From Amycolatopsis roodepoortensis (GTDB taxonomy: Bacteria > Actinomycetota > Actinomycetes > Mycobacteriales > Pseudonocardiaceae): 64,000 nt of DNA. The stretch lies in NCBI RefSeq assembly GCF_014873915.1, contig NZ_JADBEJ010000001.1, positions 1,612,001 to 1,676,000 of the forward strand, given 5' to 3'. The position numbers and the translations under genes are program-made. This document shows, in pieces, positions 42,298 to 50,373 of this stretch (positions are counted from its first letter, which is position 1; every line of letters starts with the position of its first letter). The notes below the pieces were generated by a model, which saw only the letters and a program-made list of their open reading frames with translations, was not told the DNA's origin and did not search any database.

Positions 42298-42954
42298 CTA
42301 GCGCTTCTGAGCTGCCTGTTCGGCGAGGCGCTGGTTCTTCAGCGTGATCGCGGTGGCCCAGTCGCCGCGCTTCTCCGCGTCGGCGATCTGCGAGTCATAG
42401 CCCGCCGGGCCGGACTGCCGCGCGCCCTGTGACGGGTCGGGCGCAGGCCGGCGAGGACCGGCCGGTTCACCGGTCCGGGCCAGATGCGGGCGGGCGAGGA
42501 GAACCGCGGCGAGGTCGGCCGCAATGGCGGTGGTGTCGATCTCGCCATCGGTGCTGACGTAGCGGTCGCGGTCGTCGAGGTAGCGGGGCGCGTCGGTCGG
42601 ATCCGCCCACCCGGATGCGGCGGCGCGGATTTCCGCGTCCACCGCCCGCCGCCGCAACACGGCCACCTGTTTCTCGGCGGACTCGGCGCGCTTGGCGGCT
42701 TTCTCTGCGTCGGTCTGCTGCTCGGCCTCGATCGCGTCGAGCTTCGCCACCTTCGCCTTGTGGTCTTTAGCGGCCTTCTCGGCCTTGCTCAGCTTGGCCT
42801 GAGCCTGCTCGAACAGGGCCTTGTAATCCACTTCGGCGGCCGGTCCGGCCTCGGCCGGTGTGCTGGTCTGCCCGGTTTCGGGCGGGGTCGTGCTCGGCCC
42901 CGGCGGGGTCTGCGAGGTGGGGGCGTTGTCGCCGGGTACGCGGGAATCAGTCAC
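42298..42954 (-). CDS. Capsid scaffolding protein
   Basis: A 218-residue protein: a disordered Pro/Thr-rich N-terminus (about 1-40), a long Lys/Ala/Glu coiled coil (YKALFEQAQAKLSKAEKAAK to EKQVAVLRRRAVDAEIR, about 43-115) and a C-terminal segment that could contact the capsid. This organisation, directly upstream of the capsid gene, is diagnostic of scaffolding proteins. No separate head protease was seen. Confidence 0.88.
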   Translation of the reverse strand: MTDSRVPGDNAPTSQTPPGPSTTPPETGQTSTPAEAGPAAEVDYKALFEQAQAKLSKAEKAAKDHKAKVAKLDAIEAEQQTDAEKAAKRAESAEKQVAVLRRRAVDAEIRAAASGWADPTDAPRYLDDRDRYVSTDGEIDTTAIAADLAAVLLARPHLARTGEPAGPRRPAPDPSQGARQSGPAGYDSQIADAEKRGDWATAITLKNQRLAEQAAQKR

Positions 42955-43013
42955 TACCTGTCCTCATGGAGATGCGCTGAGTGCCACAGAGGCACGTATG
43001 AAAAACTCGTGGC

Positions 43014-43199
43014 GTGAACGCCAAGCCGACGCGAACCCAGGCCGCTGTGGCCGTCCTTGGCGCGTGCTCGGTCGGAGCTCAAGTCGTCGCCGGTGCCAGC
43101 AACGGCATCACCGCGTGGCAGCTCACCTGGATGCTGGCCGCCATGATCACGTTCGCAGGCGGCGCGATTGCTGCTGCACCTTCAAAAAAAAGCCTTTAA
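43014..43199 (+). CDS. Possible two-helix membrane peptide
   Basis: A 61-residue frame from GTG with two hydrophobic helices (about 10-28 and 37-54). It runs opposite to the head operon in the gap between portal and scaffold genes, next to an A/T-rich stretch at 43180-43290. No clear ribosome site. It could be a superinfection-exclusion peptide or non-coding. Confidence 0.4.
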   Translation: MNAKPTRTQAAVAVLGACSVGAQVVAGASNGITAWQLTWMLAAMITFAGGAIAAAPSKKSL

Positions 43200-43276
43200 A
43201 ACGACGATGTTTGCTCCGTAGTTTGCGTTACAAAGCCGCCACGGAAGCGTTCTGAACAGCGCATGTGACCATCTAG

Positions 43277-43573
43277 CTATGGCTTGTTTGAGACTTTGAC
43301 ACGCGGAAGTAGCGCGTCCGCCAAGATCCATTGTCGGTGTGGCGTGCCGCCCGAGCCGGGTGTTCCGAGCGTGAAGCTAACCCAGCCGACCCAGTGACCG
43401 GTGGTCGTTGCGATCCAGGCGCTGAGCGTTCCCGGAACCAGGCCAGTGAGGTCCAGTCCATCGGGGACAGACCCCTTGGGCGTCCCGATCGGAAAGACGT
43501 GGCGCAGGTCGACCCACACGGGTTGACCTGGGTCAACCGTGTGCAGGTACGGCACGCCTCTGCGATCGGACAT
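43277..43573 (-). CDS. Small accessory protein between portal and scaffold
   Basis: A 98-residue protein, Trp- and Pro-rich, with beta-strand alternation (GQPVWVDLRHVFPIGTPKG, TGHWVGWVSFTLG). The codon bias is weaker than in the structural genes and the region is A/T-richer, suggesting later acquisition. No family recognised. The ribosome site is not convincing. Confidence 0.55.
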   Translation of the reverse strand: MSDRRGVPYLHTVDPGQPVWVDLRHVFPIGTPKGSVPDGLDLTGLVPGTLSAWIATTTGHWVGWVSFTLGTPGSGGTPHRQWILADALLPRVKVSNKP

Positions 43574-43669
43574 GTGTTCGATTATGCAACGCCCTCCGGT
43601 GGCAGGCTATACGGCCTGAGCTGCGCTGATACGTCGCGCGCCTGGTATGTCCACGCTGGCCAGCCAGCG

Positions 43670-45187
43670 TTACGACGCGCTTGCCGGTTCGCGGAACTGC
43701 ACCGCCAGCGCGGGCCGAAGCCGTGATCCGGCAAGCACGCTCGGCCGGTCCTGTTCCTGACGGTCCGGCAGCTCTGCGGGATCTCGATCCTGCGTCGAGC
43801 CGTTCTCGGTCGAAGCATCTCGGTCGCCGTGCTGGGTGTTGACCTCGCGGTCCTCGGTCTCCATGTCGCGGATCTGCGCGTCGGAGTAGCCGAGTGCACG
43901 GCGGGCCGAGCGACGCGGCAGGAGCTTGTCCGCCGAGTACAGCTTCACCACGCCGTCGGCCTGCGCGGCGAACGTCGGCGTAGCCGGATCGACCCACTGG
44001 GTTTCGACCCGTAGCGCCTCGTCGGGCACCTTGCCGTCACGCACGTGCAGGATGCGCTGCGCCACGCGGTTCCAGCCGCTGCCGAACGAGCGCTGCCGCC
44101 GCTCGGCCCGTTTGATGTGACGGGACTCCGACGACCGGATCCCCTCCGCGCTGGCGGGGTTCTCCGTGCTGTAGCCGAGGAAGTGCGGCGGGAGCCCAGA
44201 CAGGCTGGCCACGAGACGGGCCAGGGTGTTGAGCGTGTTGTGGAAGTTCGACAGGTCGGCTTCGGGGAACTGCCCGACCGCCACCCCGTCATCCTTCGGC
44301 GATTTCGAGGACGCCCAGAGAACGCCGGCGACGGCCTCCCACGGAGTGAGCGGGTTTCCCTTGCTGTCAACGAAATCGTCCTTGTCGAAACCGAGCGCGT
44401 ACCGTCTCGGCATCGCGTGGAACTCCGCGCTCACCATCATGTCGGTGGCGATCTTGCAGGCCGCGTCCGACAGCGGAAGGACGCTCGCCAGCTCCGAGCG
44501 ACCAAGCCGCGGGGGCGCGCTGCGGCGCCGCCGCGTGCGGGGCCGGTTCACCAGCGGCACGACGGGCACGACGCCCATGCCGTGCCCGTCACGGTCGGTC
44601 TCTTCCCAGACCCCGCCGCCGTTGTCGGAGGAGTACCAGATGGTTTCGTTCGGCAGGTACAGCGTGGCGTAAGCCTCGGACTGGTCCCCGTCGCCGTCCT
44701 CGGAGAACTGCCGCTTCAGCGCGGCCCGGACCTCGCGGGTACGCGGGTCAATGTCCACATGAACGTCGAACGGGGACTCGACCGTCACCAGCGGCATCGA
44801 CGGCCGGGCCTCGTTCGTGCCGACGATCGCGAAGGACCGGCCGAGCACCAGGGCGTCGATGTGCGCCTGCTCGGAGTGCAGTCCCAGTTCGTTCGCCGCC
44901 CAGATGTTCCACAGCTCGCGGTCGGCGGCCTGCTCGCCGCCGAGCCGGAACCCGGTCACGTCGAGGCGCTCATCGAGTGAGTCCACGACCAGCTCAGGCC
45001 AGTTGATCACGACCTGGCGCACGCGGGTGTCCAGGCGGCGCAGCAGCTCCGGGTGCATGTACGACAGCGACTGCTCGCCCTCGTAGTAGGCATCGAGGAT
45101 TTCCAGACCCGGGATCTGCGCGTCGTGCTGGCGAGTGATGCGGGTGATCCACTGTTCAGACGTCAGCTCAGCGAGGTTCACAGCCAC
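43670..45187 (-). CDS. Portal protein (SPP1 gp6-like)
   Basis: A 505-residue dodecamer-forming portal. The start ELTSEQWITRITRQHDAQIPGLEILDAYYEGEQ, the INWPELVVDSLDERLDVTGF block (positions about 60-80) and SGLPPHFLGYSTENPASAEGIRSSESRHIKRAE (about 335-367) are classic SPP1-type portal features. The C-terminal tail (about 430-505) is Asp/Arg-rich and likely disordered. It is transcribed 21 bases after the terminase gene and provides the DNA entry channel. Confidence 0.93.
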   Translation of the reverse strand: MAVNLAELTSEQWITRITRQHDAQIPGLEILDAYYEGEQSLSYMHPELLRRLDTRVRQVVINWPELVVDSLDERLDVTGFRLGGEQAADRELWNIWAANELGLHSEQAHIDALVLGRSFAIVGTNEARPSMPLVTVESPFDVHVDIDPRTREVRAALKRQFSEDGDGDQSEAYATLYLPNETIWYSSDNGGGVWEETDRDGHGMGVVPVVPLVNRPRTRRRRSAPPRLGRSELASVLPLSDAACKIATDMMVSAEFHAMPRRYALGFDKDDFVDSKGNPLTPWEAVAGVLWASSKSPKDDGVAVGQFPEADLSNFHNTLNTLARLVASLSGLPPHFLGYSTENPASAEGIRSSESRHIKRAERRQRSFGSGWNRVAQRILHVRDGKVPDEALRVETQWVDPATPTFAAQADGVVKLYSADKLLPRRSARRALGYSDAQIRDMETEDREVNTQHGDRDASTENGSTQDRDPAELPDRQEQDRPSVLAGSRLRPALAVQFREPASAS

Positions 45188-45208
45188 GGCGACCTCCGTC
45201 CGTCGCGT

Positions 45209-46954
45209 TCAGCCCATGACGACCATCCGGCCGGACTTCTTCGGCTTCTGGCCGCGCAGCCGCCACCCGGAGACCGCCATGGCGGCGGTGGGTACCGCGT
45301 CGATGCGCTTGCCGGTCTTCCCGCGCTGGGGTTTGTCGGGTCGGATGAGGTCGGGTTCTCCGGGTGGATGGCGCACCTCCACGGAGTCGAAGCAGAACGC
45401 CGCCACGGGATTGCCGTGGTGCGACCACGAGCGGGAGCGGGTGAGCGTCATGAGTTCGGTCATGCCGTGGGTCATTCCGCGGAACGTCTGCGGCACCGGA
45501 TACATCGGTACTCGCGTGACCCGTTCCAGGCGCTGGCGGACGGGTTCGCCGCTCCACTCGTCGTAGTTGATATCGGCGACCCGCAGCGCCGCGCAGTCGG
45601 CGGCGACGTCGGCCTCGATCACCTCGTAGTCGATGACCTCGCCGGGCGTGGTGGTGATCCACCCTTGATCGACCCACTGAGAGACACGGTGGTCGGTGTG
45701 CTCGTCGAGGAAATCCACTCCGGCCTCGGGCAGCCAGAACCGCCACAGCGCCGAGACGTGGCCGTCGATGCCGTCCGGCACTATCAGGCACCAGGCCGTC
45801 AGGTCCAGCTTGGACGCAAGGTCCAGCCCGCCCCACGCTGGCCGGCGAGCAACCAGCTCCCGCAGTCGCGCCGGTTCGGCGAACTCGGTTCCGGTGCACG
45901 CGATGTAGAGGTGCATGGGCATCCACCGCGTGGACTGCGATACCCACTGATTCAGCCGGTACTGCCGGAAGCTGTTCTCCCGCGCCGGGTCGTTGCGCGC
46001 TTCCAGCGCTTCTTCGCGCAGCGCGGCCAGGGAGAGGAAGTCCCCCAGGGCGGGGTTGGCGTAGTACCAGTTCGCTTCGTCCCAGGGGTCCGCGTCGGCG
46101 GGCAGGTTGCGCAGGTAGACGAAGCGGTGCGGTGCGCGGGACGGGTCTTCGGCGATCTTCACGCACTCGTCGTGCTCGGACTTGGCGAAGCTGGTGGGGT
46201 CGTTGCCCGCCGTCGTGGCCGCGAGCAGCAGCGGTTGCACGCGGGTTCCCATGCCGGTCCGCAGCGCGGCCCACAGGTCACCGTTCGGCTGGGTCAGGAC
46301 CTCGTCGAAGATCACGCACGACGGGTTTGACCCGAGGTTGCCCAGCGCGTCGGCCGCGACGACCTGATAGACCGAGTTGGTTTTCTCGTCCACGATCCGG
46401 GCGGCGTGCTCGACCACCCGTAGCCGTTTCGACAGCACCGGGGACAGCGCGACCATGCGGGCGGCGACGTTGAACACCAGCCGCGCCTGGTCCTTGTCGC
46501 GGGCAGCGCCGTAGACCTCGGCGGACTCGACGCCGTCCCCGACGAGCATGTACAGCGCGACGAACGCCAGCAGCTCGGACTTGCCGTTCTTCCGCGCGAG
46601 TTCGATCCAGCCGGACCGGTAGCGGCGGACGTAGGTCTGCCACTCCGGATCCCACCGGACCTCGCCGAACAGCGGCCGGACAATGTCGTCGCGCTGCCAG
46701 TCGGCGAGGATGAACGGGGTTCGTGCCCACCGGTCTTTGGTGTGCACGCAGATCTCTTCGGCGAACGCCTGCGCATGGTCGGCGCGCTGGTGGCAGAGGT
46801 GGTCGCCGCGTTGGCGGCAGGCACGTCCGTCGAACGACCAGCCGCACACCGGAAGCCGCGGGGCCTTCGGCGTGCCGGTCTTGGAACTGGGTTTCCGCGT
46901 GCGGGAACGGGGTTTAGGAGAGGAGGCGGCCCGCGTCGCCCGAGGTCCCGCCAT
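45209..46954 (-). CDS. terL: Terminase large subunit
   Basis: A 581-residue packaging motor. Walker A-like ARKNGKSE (120-127), Walker B CVIFDEVL (Asp217-Glu218) and the motif III block LLLAATTAGND form the ATPase. The RNase H-like nuclease starts GLDLASKLDLTAWCL with its first Asp near 373. A Cys/His-rich N-terminal segment (CGWSFDGRAC, HLCHQRADH; residues 37-60) could bind zinc, and is additional to the core fold. It overlaps terS by 41 bases. Confidence 0.94.
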   Translation of the reverse strand: MAGPRATRAASSPKPRSRTRKPSSKTGTPKAPRLPVCGWSFDGRACRQRGDHLCHQRADHAQAFAEEICVHTKDRWARTPFILADWQRDDIVRPLFGEVRWDPEWQTYVRRYRSGWIELARKNGKSELLAFVALYMLVGDGVESAEVYGAARDKDQARLVFNVAARMVALSPVLSKRLRVVEHAARIVDEKTNSVYQVVAADALGNLGSNPSCVIFDEVLTQPNGDLWAALRTGMGTRVQPLLLAATTAGNDPTSFAKSEHDECVKIAEDPSRAPHRFVYLRNLPADADPWDEANWYYANPALGDFLSLAALREEALEARNDPARENSFRQYRLNQWVSQSTRWMPMHLYIACTGTEFAEPARLRELVARRPAWGGLDLASKLDLTAWCLIVPDGIDGHVSALWRFWLPEAGVDFLDEHTDHRVSQWVDQGWITTTPGEVIDYEVIEADVAADCAALRVADINYDEWSGEPVRQRLERVTRVPMYPVPQTFRGMTHGMTELMTLTRSRSWSHHGNPVAAFCFDSVEVRHPPGEPDLIRPDKPQRGKTGKRIDAVPTAAMAVSGWRLRGQKPKKSGRMVVMG

Positions 46955-47375
46955 CGGCGCTCACCTCGGCCTTAATCGCCTGCCGGTCCGACGGAGTCAG
47001 CCCAAACCGCGCCGCGAACGTCAAGAACGTGCGCTCAGAATCGGCCTGCACCTTCAACGCCGGATTCGGCACCAGGCCACCGCCACCAGGCACCAGGAGC
47101 GCCGAGCCGTTCACCAGCGCGGTCGCCACGGCATAGCGAGCCAACGCCTCGCACAGCACACCGAACGCGTCGACGTCCCACGCGGTCAGCACCTTGCGGG
47201 TGATCATGCTCGGCGCGAGCCGATCCCAGACCGCCCGCCCCTTCTCCGACAGCCACTCCGGCGGCACGACCTCCACTACAGGCGGCACCGGCTCCGCATC
47301 GTTGATCCGGTCCTTGCGGTCACCGTGCAAAATCCGCAGCGAGGTTGGCTTCCCCGCAGGTCCGCGCTTTCCCAT
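46914..47375 (-). CDS. terS: Terminase small subunit, P27 family
   Basis: A 153-residue protein that binds the packaging site and feeds DNA to TerL. It starts MGKRGPAGKPTSLRILHGDR, characteristic of the P27 family, and contains VWDRLAPSMITRKVLTAWDV and the C-terminal LTFAARFGLTPSDRQAI. The ATG at 47375 was chosen from this family start. It is the first gene of the leftward late operon. Confidence 0.9.
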   Translation of the reverse strand: MGKRGPAGKPTSLRILHGDRKDRINDAEPVPPVVEVVPPEWLSEKGRAVWDRLAPSMITRKVLTAWDVDAFGVLCEALARYAVATALVNGSALLVPGGGGLVPNPALKVQADSERTFLTFAARFGLTPSDRQAIKAEVSADGGTSGDAGRLLS

Positions 47376-47416
47376 GTGGCAACCACCACCAGCGGGACGT
47401 GTAGCGAGCAACGCTT

Positions 47417-47477
47417 TAGTCTTACGAAAGACTAGTCAAAGACTAGTTCTGAACTAGTTATAGAGACGCGTACTAGT
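47417..47477. promoter_or_regulatory. ACTAGT inverted-repeat cluster before the late operon
   Basis: ACTAGT occurs at 47431, 47442, 47453 and 47472. The copies form perfect 17-bp palindromes ACTAGTC-AAA-GACTAGT (47431-47447) and ACTAGTTC-T-GAACTAGT (47442-47458), preceded by TAGTCTT/AAGACTA (47417-47434). It sits in the 410-base gap (47376-47785) upstream of terS, so a phage regulator of late transcription is the likely ligand. The rest of the gap is A/T-rich and contains no convincing gene. Confidence 0.65.
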
Positions 47478-47609
47478 CCAGGTTTAAACCCGAAGAGTAA
47501 GCAGACTTAAGATCCTAGTGTGGCTGTAGCTTATAAATTACACGCCAACTTAGCTGTCAACTAGAAGTTACATCGACCTTAGCGTCAACCAAATCTAACA
47601 TCGCAGAGA

Positions 47610-47638
47610 GCAAACTTGTTGCGCTGCAACAAGTTTGC
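47610..47638. promoter_or_regulatory. Perfect 13-bp inverted repeat with 3-base loop
   Basis: GCAAACTTGTTGC with its complement GCAACAAGTTTGC around GCT. It lies between the divergent terS operon and a small rightward gene and could be an operator or a terminator. No T-tract follows. Confidence 0.6.
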
Positions 47639-47785
47639 ACCGTCGGGAACGACCCCGCGTCACCGGGCCGTTTGGGGTCGGTTATTCTCGTGCGCGGCGT
47701 CACTCGCTTCGTGGTCTCCTCGTTCTCGATCGTCCGGGGTAGGCGATCGGAAGATCGGCAGATCGCCGGAAAGGAGAGAACACGA

Positions 47786-47998
47786 ATGAGTGAAAGCCGA
47801 AAGGATGGAGACGGCTCCGGTGAACCACCGCCGGACAAGTGTCGCGGCTCGTCGCCGGAGAAAACCGGTGGCCCGCCGTTGGATCACGTCTCCAGTCGGG
47901 ACAAAAATCCCAACTGGAGACGCAACCTCATCACGGTGACCCAGCTCCTCAAGGTGCTGGCTGACCTGGCCCACGAGTTATGGAGACTGCTGGGCTAG
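47786..47998 (+). CDS. Small hydrophilic phage protein
   Basis: A 70-residue protein from ATG 47786 with AAGGAG nine bases upstream. A disordered Ser/Gly/Pro/Asp N-terminal half leads to an amphipathic helix (LITVTQLLKVLADLAHELWRLLG). It is the only rightward gene here and is followed by two strong hairpins. No family recognised. Confidence 0.65.
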   Translation: MSESRKDGDGSGEPPPDKCRGSSPEKTGGPPLDHVSSRDKNPNWRRNLITVTQLLKVLADLAHELWRLLG

Positions 47999-48004
47999 GC
48001 AGGA

Positions 48005-48081
48005 GGCGGCGTTCGTCCTAGACGAACGTCGCCCTCACCTGGGTTATTGCTGCTTTGACACTTAAGTGTCAAAGCAGCAAT
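48005..48081. terminator. Tandem hairpins: 13-bp stem and 36-bp perfect palindrome
   Basis: 48005-48017 pairs with 48021-48033 (one G-T). 48046-48081 is a perfect palindrome with 18-base arms and no spacer, centred on CTTAAG. Together they end the rightward small gene and the leftward modification operon. Confidence 0.85.
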
Positions 48082-48150
48082 GGCCTGAGACTACCGCGTA
48101 GTTACGCGTAGCCCTCACGGCGCCCTAACGCTGGGCGCTGCCGCTAGAAC

Positions 48151-48270
48151 TCAGCTAGAGCCGCTCGACGCCTTGCCGCGCCCCTTCGCCTTGGGGGCGG
48201 TGGTGGCCTTCTTGCGGGCGGCTCCGCGTCGCTTGGCTGCGGCGGCGGTCTGTCGCTTGCGTGGAGGCAT
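48151..48270 (-). CDS. 39-residue Lys/Arg/Ala-rich basic protein
   Basis: MPPRKRQTAAAAKRRGAARK continues to a Lys/Gly/Ser-rich end; about a third of residues are basic. AGGGGGTGA precedes the ATG, and it starts six bases after the upstream gene's stop. The composition resembles histone H1-like tails, so nucleic acid binding is likely. The gene is short and easily missed by gene finders. Confidence 0.7.
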   Translation of the reverse strand: MPPRKRQTAAAAKRRGAARKKATTAPKAKGRGKASSGSS

Positions 48271-48275
48271 TCAGT

Positions 48276-48692
48276 TCACCCCCTCTCGGTGTCGTCGGGT
48301 TCGGGCATCGTGACGCCGAGCAGTTCCGCGGTGGCGTAGCCGTCGAGGTACTTGTCCCCGATGACGACGAGACCGGCGGCGGAGAGGAAGGCGTCCTTGT
48401 CGTCCTGGCTCTTGAAGCAGACGCAGAACCAGTACTCGCTTTCGGTCGCGAGCTGCATCCGTTCCAGCTCGCGGGCGGTGCGTTCGCGGAAGCCGCGGTG
48501 CAGCGCGTCGAGCTCGGCGCGCGCGTCGTCCTCTTCGTCGCCCGTGTATTCGACGCCGGCGAGCGGATCGGGGTCCGGCTCGGCCGTGAGCAGGGCCAGC
48601 ACGTCGTCATTGGACTTCATGCCGGACACGGACGACGACATTTTGAGCTGCGCGAGCAGCGCGGCGTTCGGATCGTCAGCGGGTGAGGTCAT
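48276..48692 (-). CDS. Partner protein of the PP-loop enzyme
   Basis: A 138-residue acidic protein. The C-terminal half (YWFCVCFKSQDDKDAFLSAA to VIGDKYLDGYATAELLGV) resembles a small alpha/beta fold found next to phage PAPS-reductase-like genes. It overlaps the PP-loop gene by 17 bases, suggesting a complex. Function unknown. Confidence 0.6.
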   Translation of the reverse strand: MTSPADDPNAALLAQLKMSSSVSGMKSNDDVLALLTAEPDPDPLAGVEYTGDEEDDARAELDALHRGFRERTARELERMQLATESEYWFCVCFKSQDDKDAFLSAAGLVVIGDKYLDGYATAELLGVTMPEPDDTERG

Positions 48693-49386
48693 GGCGCAGC
48701 AACTCCAGCTCGGCGAGGGGGAACCAGTCCAGGACGCGGGCGTAGTCCTCGGGTGCGTGACGGCTCAGCGGTTCGATGAACCGGTAGTCCAGGCCGTCGA
48801 AGGATCGGCCGTACCACTCGTAGTCGATCGGCAGCGGGCAACTGTGCCGGGTGATCGCGGCCCGGACGTCGGCGATTTGCCAATCCCAGATGGCCGAGAC
48901 CTTGCGCGTGTCCTGGCGGATCGGGCCGTGGGTGGACATGGCCATGCGACGCATCGGGCTGTCGGTGGCCCGGACGCCGTCGACGTTCCACGCGTCGGCG
49001 GGCAGGCCGACGTCCTGGCGCAGCGTCGCGGCCACGTCCTCGTAGGTGAACTCCGTCAGCCCGGCCGCGTCGATGATCCGCCACCGCTCAGGCGGGCAGA
49101 ACACGTAGTTGACCAGCCACCGGTAGAGGCTGGGGTGGGGCAGATCGTAGATCTTCTGCCCGAAGAAGTCCTCATACATCTTGAGGCTGTCGGCGACGAA
49201 CTGCAGGCCGGGCACGCTGTAGAGGTGATACGGCACCACGGGGATGCCGCGTTCACGCAACGCCAACCACGCGCTCAGCGAGTCCTTACCTCGGGAGAAA
49301 GCGAGCAGAACCGGTTTTCCCTCGGCCTCCATCTCGCCGAGGATGCTGTCTGACGACGGCAAGCCGTCGATGGTGATCACGGGCAC
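48676..49386 (-). CDS. PAPS-reductase-like PP-loop nucleotide hydrolase
   Basis: A 236-residue adenine-nucleotide alpha-hydrolase. The PP-loop AFSRGKDSLSAW (29-40) binds and splits ATP to adenylate a substrate. VRATDSPMRRMAM and VSAIWDWQIADVRAAI are conserved in phage PAPS-reductase-like proteins, but the redox-active C-terminal Cys motif of true PAPS reductase is absent. A thiolation or adenylation step, for example in nucleic acid modification, is more likely than sulfate assimilation. It heads a three-gene operon with two small proteins. Confidence 0.8.
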   Translation of the reverse strand: MPVITIDGLPSSDSILGEMEAEGKPVLLAFSRGKDSLSAWLALRERGIPVVPYHLYSVPGLQFVADSLKMYEDFFGQKIYDLPHPSLYRWLVNYVFCPPERWRIIDAAGLTEFTYEDVAATLRQDVGLPADAWNVDGVRATDSPMRRMAMSTHGPIRQDTRKVSAIWDWQIADVRAAITRHSCPLPIDYEWYGRSFDGLDYRFIEPLSRHAPEDYARVLDWFPLAELELLRHDLTR

Positions 49387-49449
49387 CTCCGTAGCTCATG
49401 GCGGGCACCGAGTGCACGAATGTGCACCAGGGCAACGGTTTCTCCGGTC

Positions 49450-49683
49450 TCAGCCGTCCCGGTCGCGGCGGACGATCTTGCCGACGCCGGACGCCGAGAG
49501 CCGCGCGGGCACTGCGGTGTCGCGGTAGGACTCACCCGCCGCTACCAGCTCGATGACCAGGCGATTTCGTTCCGCGTGCCACGCGTCCGCCTGCTCGGCG
49601 GCGCGCTCCAGTTCGTGGGCGAGGTCAGCGCGCCGCTGCTCGGCGCGAGCGATCGGGTCAGACGTAGGGGAAGGGGCGCTCAA
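49450..49683 (-). CDS. Small helix-turn-helix protein
   Basis: A 77-residue protein: an N-terminal coiled coil (AEQRRADLAHELERAAEQADAW) then a helix-turn-helix-like end (ESYRDTAVPARLSASGVGKIVRR). The layout is that of the 89-residue protein at 52000. It is probably a DNA-binding regulator of the phage. Confidence 0.65.
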   Translation of the reverse strand: MSAPSPTSDPIARAEQRRADLAHELERAAEQADAWHAERNRLVIELVAAGESYRDTAVPARLSASGVGKIVRRDRDG

Positions 49684-49812
49684 AACCTGGCACCACCCCT
49701 CCGGGGTTCAGGGGCTTGTGCGCCGAGACCTCGTCCAGGGGACCTCCCCCTGGGGTCGCAAGTGGACGGTACGCGCCCTGCCCGAGACGCGGCCGTCGAT
49801 ATCGCGAAACGT

Positions 49813-50244
49813 TCAGCGCTGGTTCCAGCCGCCGCGCGTCGTGCCGGTGAGTGCAGTGACTCGGCTGTGGCAGCGGGAACACAACCCTCTCCCATGCACC
49901 GGGTTGTCAGGGTCAAGGCCAGCAACCACAAGGTCTCTGCGGATCAGTGGCCAATGATCGGCCACTGTGGACGGTTCAGTGCATTCAGTCTCGGCATGGT
50001 GCGGACAGGTTGTGCTGTCACATCGGCAGACAGGGTCACGAGCGAGGACGCCGGGCCTGAACCGGGATCTATGAGCGCCGGAGTACCCCCGCTGCGCAGA
50101 GGTGCCGAAGGCCGCTCGGGCTCTCGATTTGCAATCGGGGCAACGGCCGCCGGTCCGGGTTGAATTTGAGCAGCCGACACCGGTACAGGGACGCCGTGGG
50201 CGATCAGGCAAGCCACGCCCCTTTGGAACTGCCGACGAGACCAT
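49813..50244 (-). CDS. HNH endonuclease
   Basis: A 143-residue nuclease. Zinc-binding Cys pairs (CTGVGCSNS, CPDCKSRA) flank YSGAHRSRFRPGVLARDP; the HNH core is STVADHWPLIRRDL with GLCSRCHSRVT. AGAGG lies eight bases before the ATG at 50244. Phage HNH proteins near terminase genes assist cos cleavage or packaging; here it lies 2.4 kb from terS, so a homing role is also possible. The 129-base gap after it contains a CCAGGGG/CCCCCTGG hairpin (about 49735-49755). Confidence 0.85.
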   Translation of the reverse strand: MVSSAVPKGRGLPDRPRRPCTGVGCSNSTRTGGRCPDCKSRARAAFGTSAQRGYSGAHRSRFRPGVLARDPVCRCDSTTCPHHAETECTEPSTVADHWPLIRRDLVVAGLDPDNPVHGRGLCSRCHSRVTALTGTTRGGWNQR

Positions 50245-50336
50245 TGTCAATACCTCTAATTAGTCCAATCGGGTGAACTTTTCCGGAATTCTTGATTTAG
50301 TTTCAGATTGCCTGACACTCTCAATTTTGTTCGGCA

Positions 50337-50354
50337 GGGGTTCAGCAAAACCCC
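50337..50354 (+). ncRNA. CAGCAA-loop leader hairpin 1
   Basis: GGGGTT-CAGCAA-AACCCC, 20 bases before the ATG of the gene at 50374 and followed by GAAAGGTGAACC. It shares the hexaloop with three downstream leaders but has a different stem. Confidence 0.75.
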
Positions 50355-50373
50355 GAAATCGAAAGGTGAACCA

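Noticed and set aside
48676..49386. Phosphoadenosine phosphosulfate reductase in sulfate assimilation
   Set aside because: The C-terminal redox cysteine motif is missing and the gene lies in a phage operon without sulfur genes.
48676..49386. DndC phosphorothioation system
   Set aside because: The PP-loop is similar, but no DndA, DndB, DndD or DndE homologue is present in the window.
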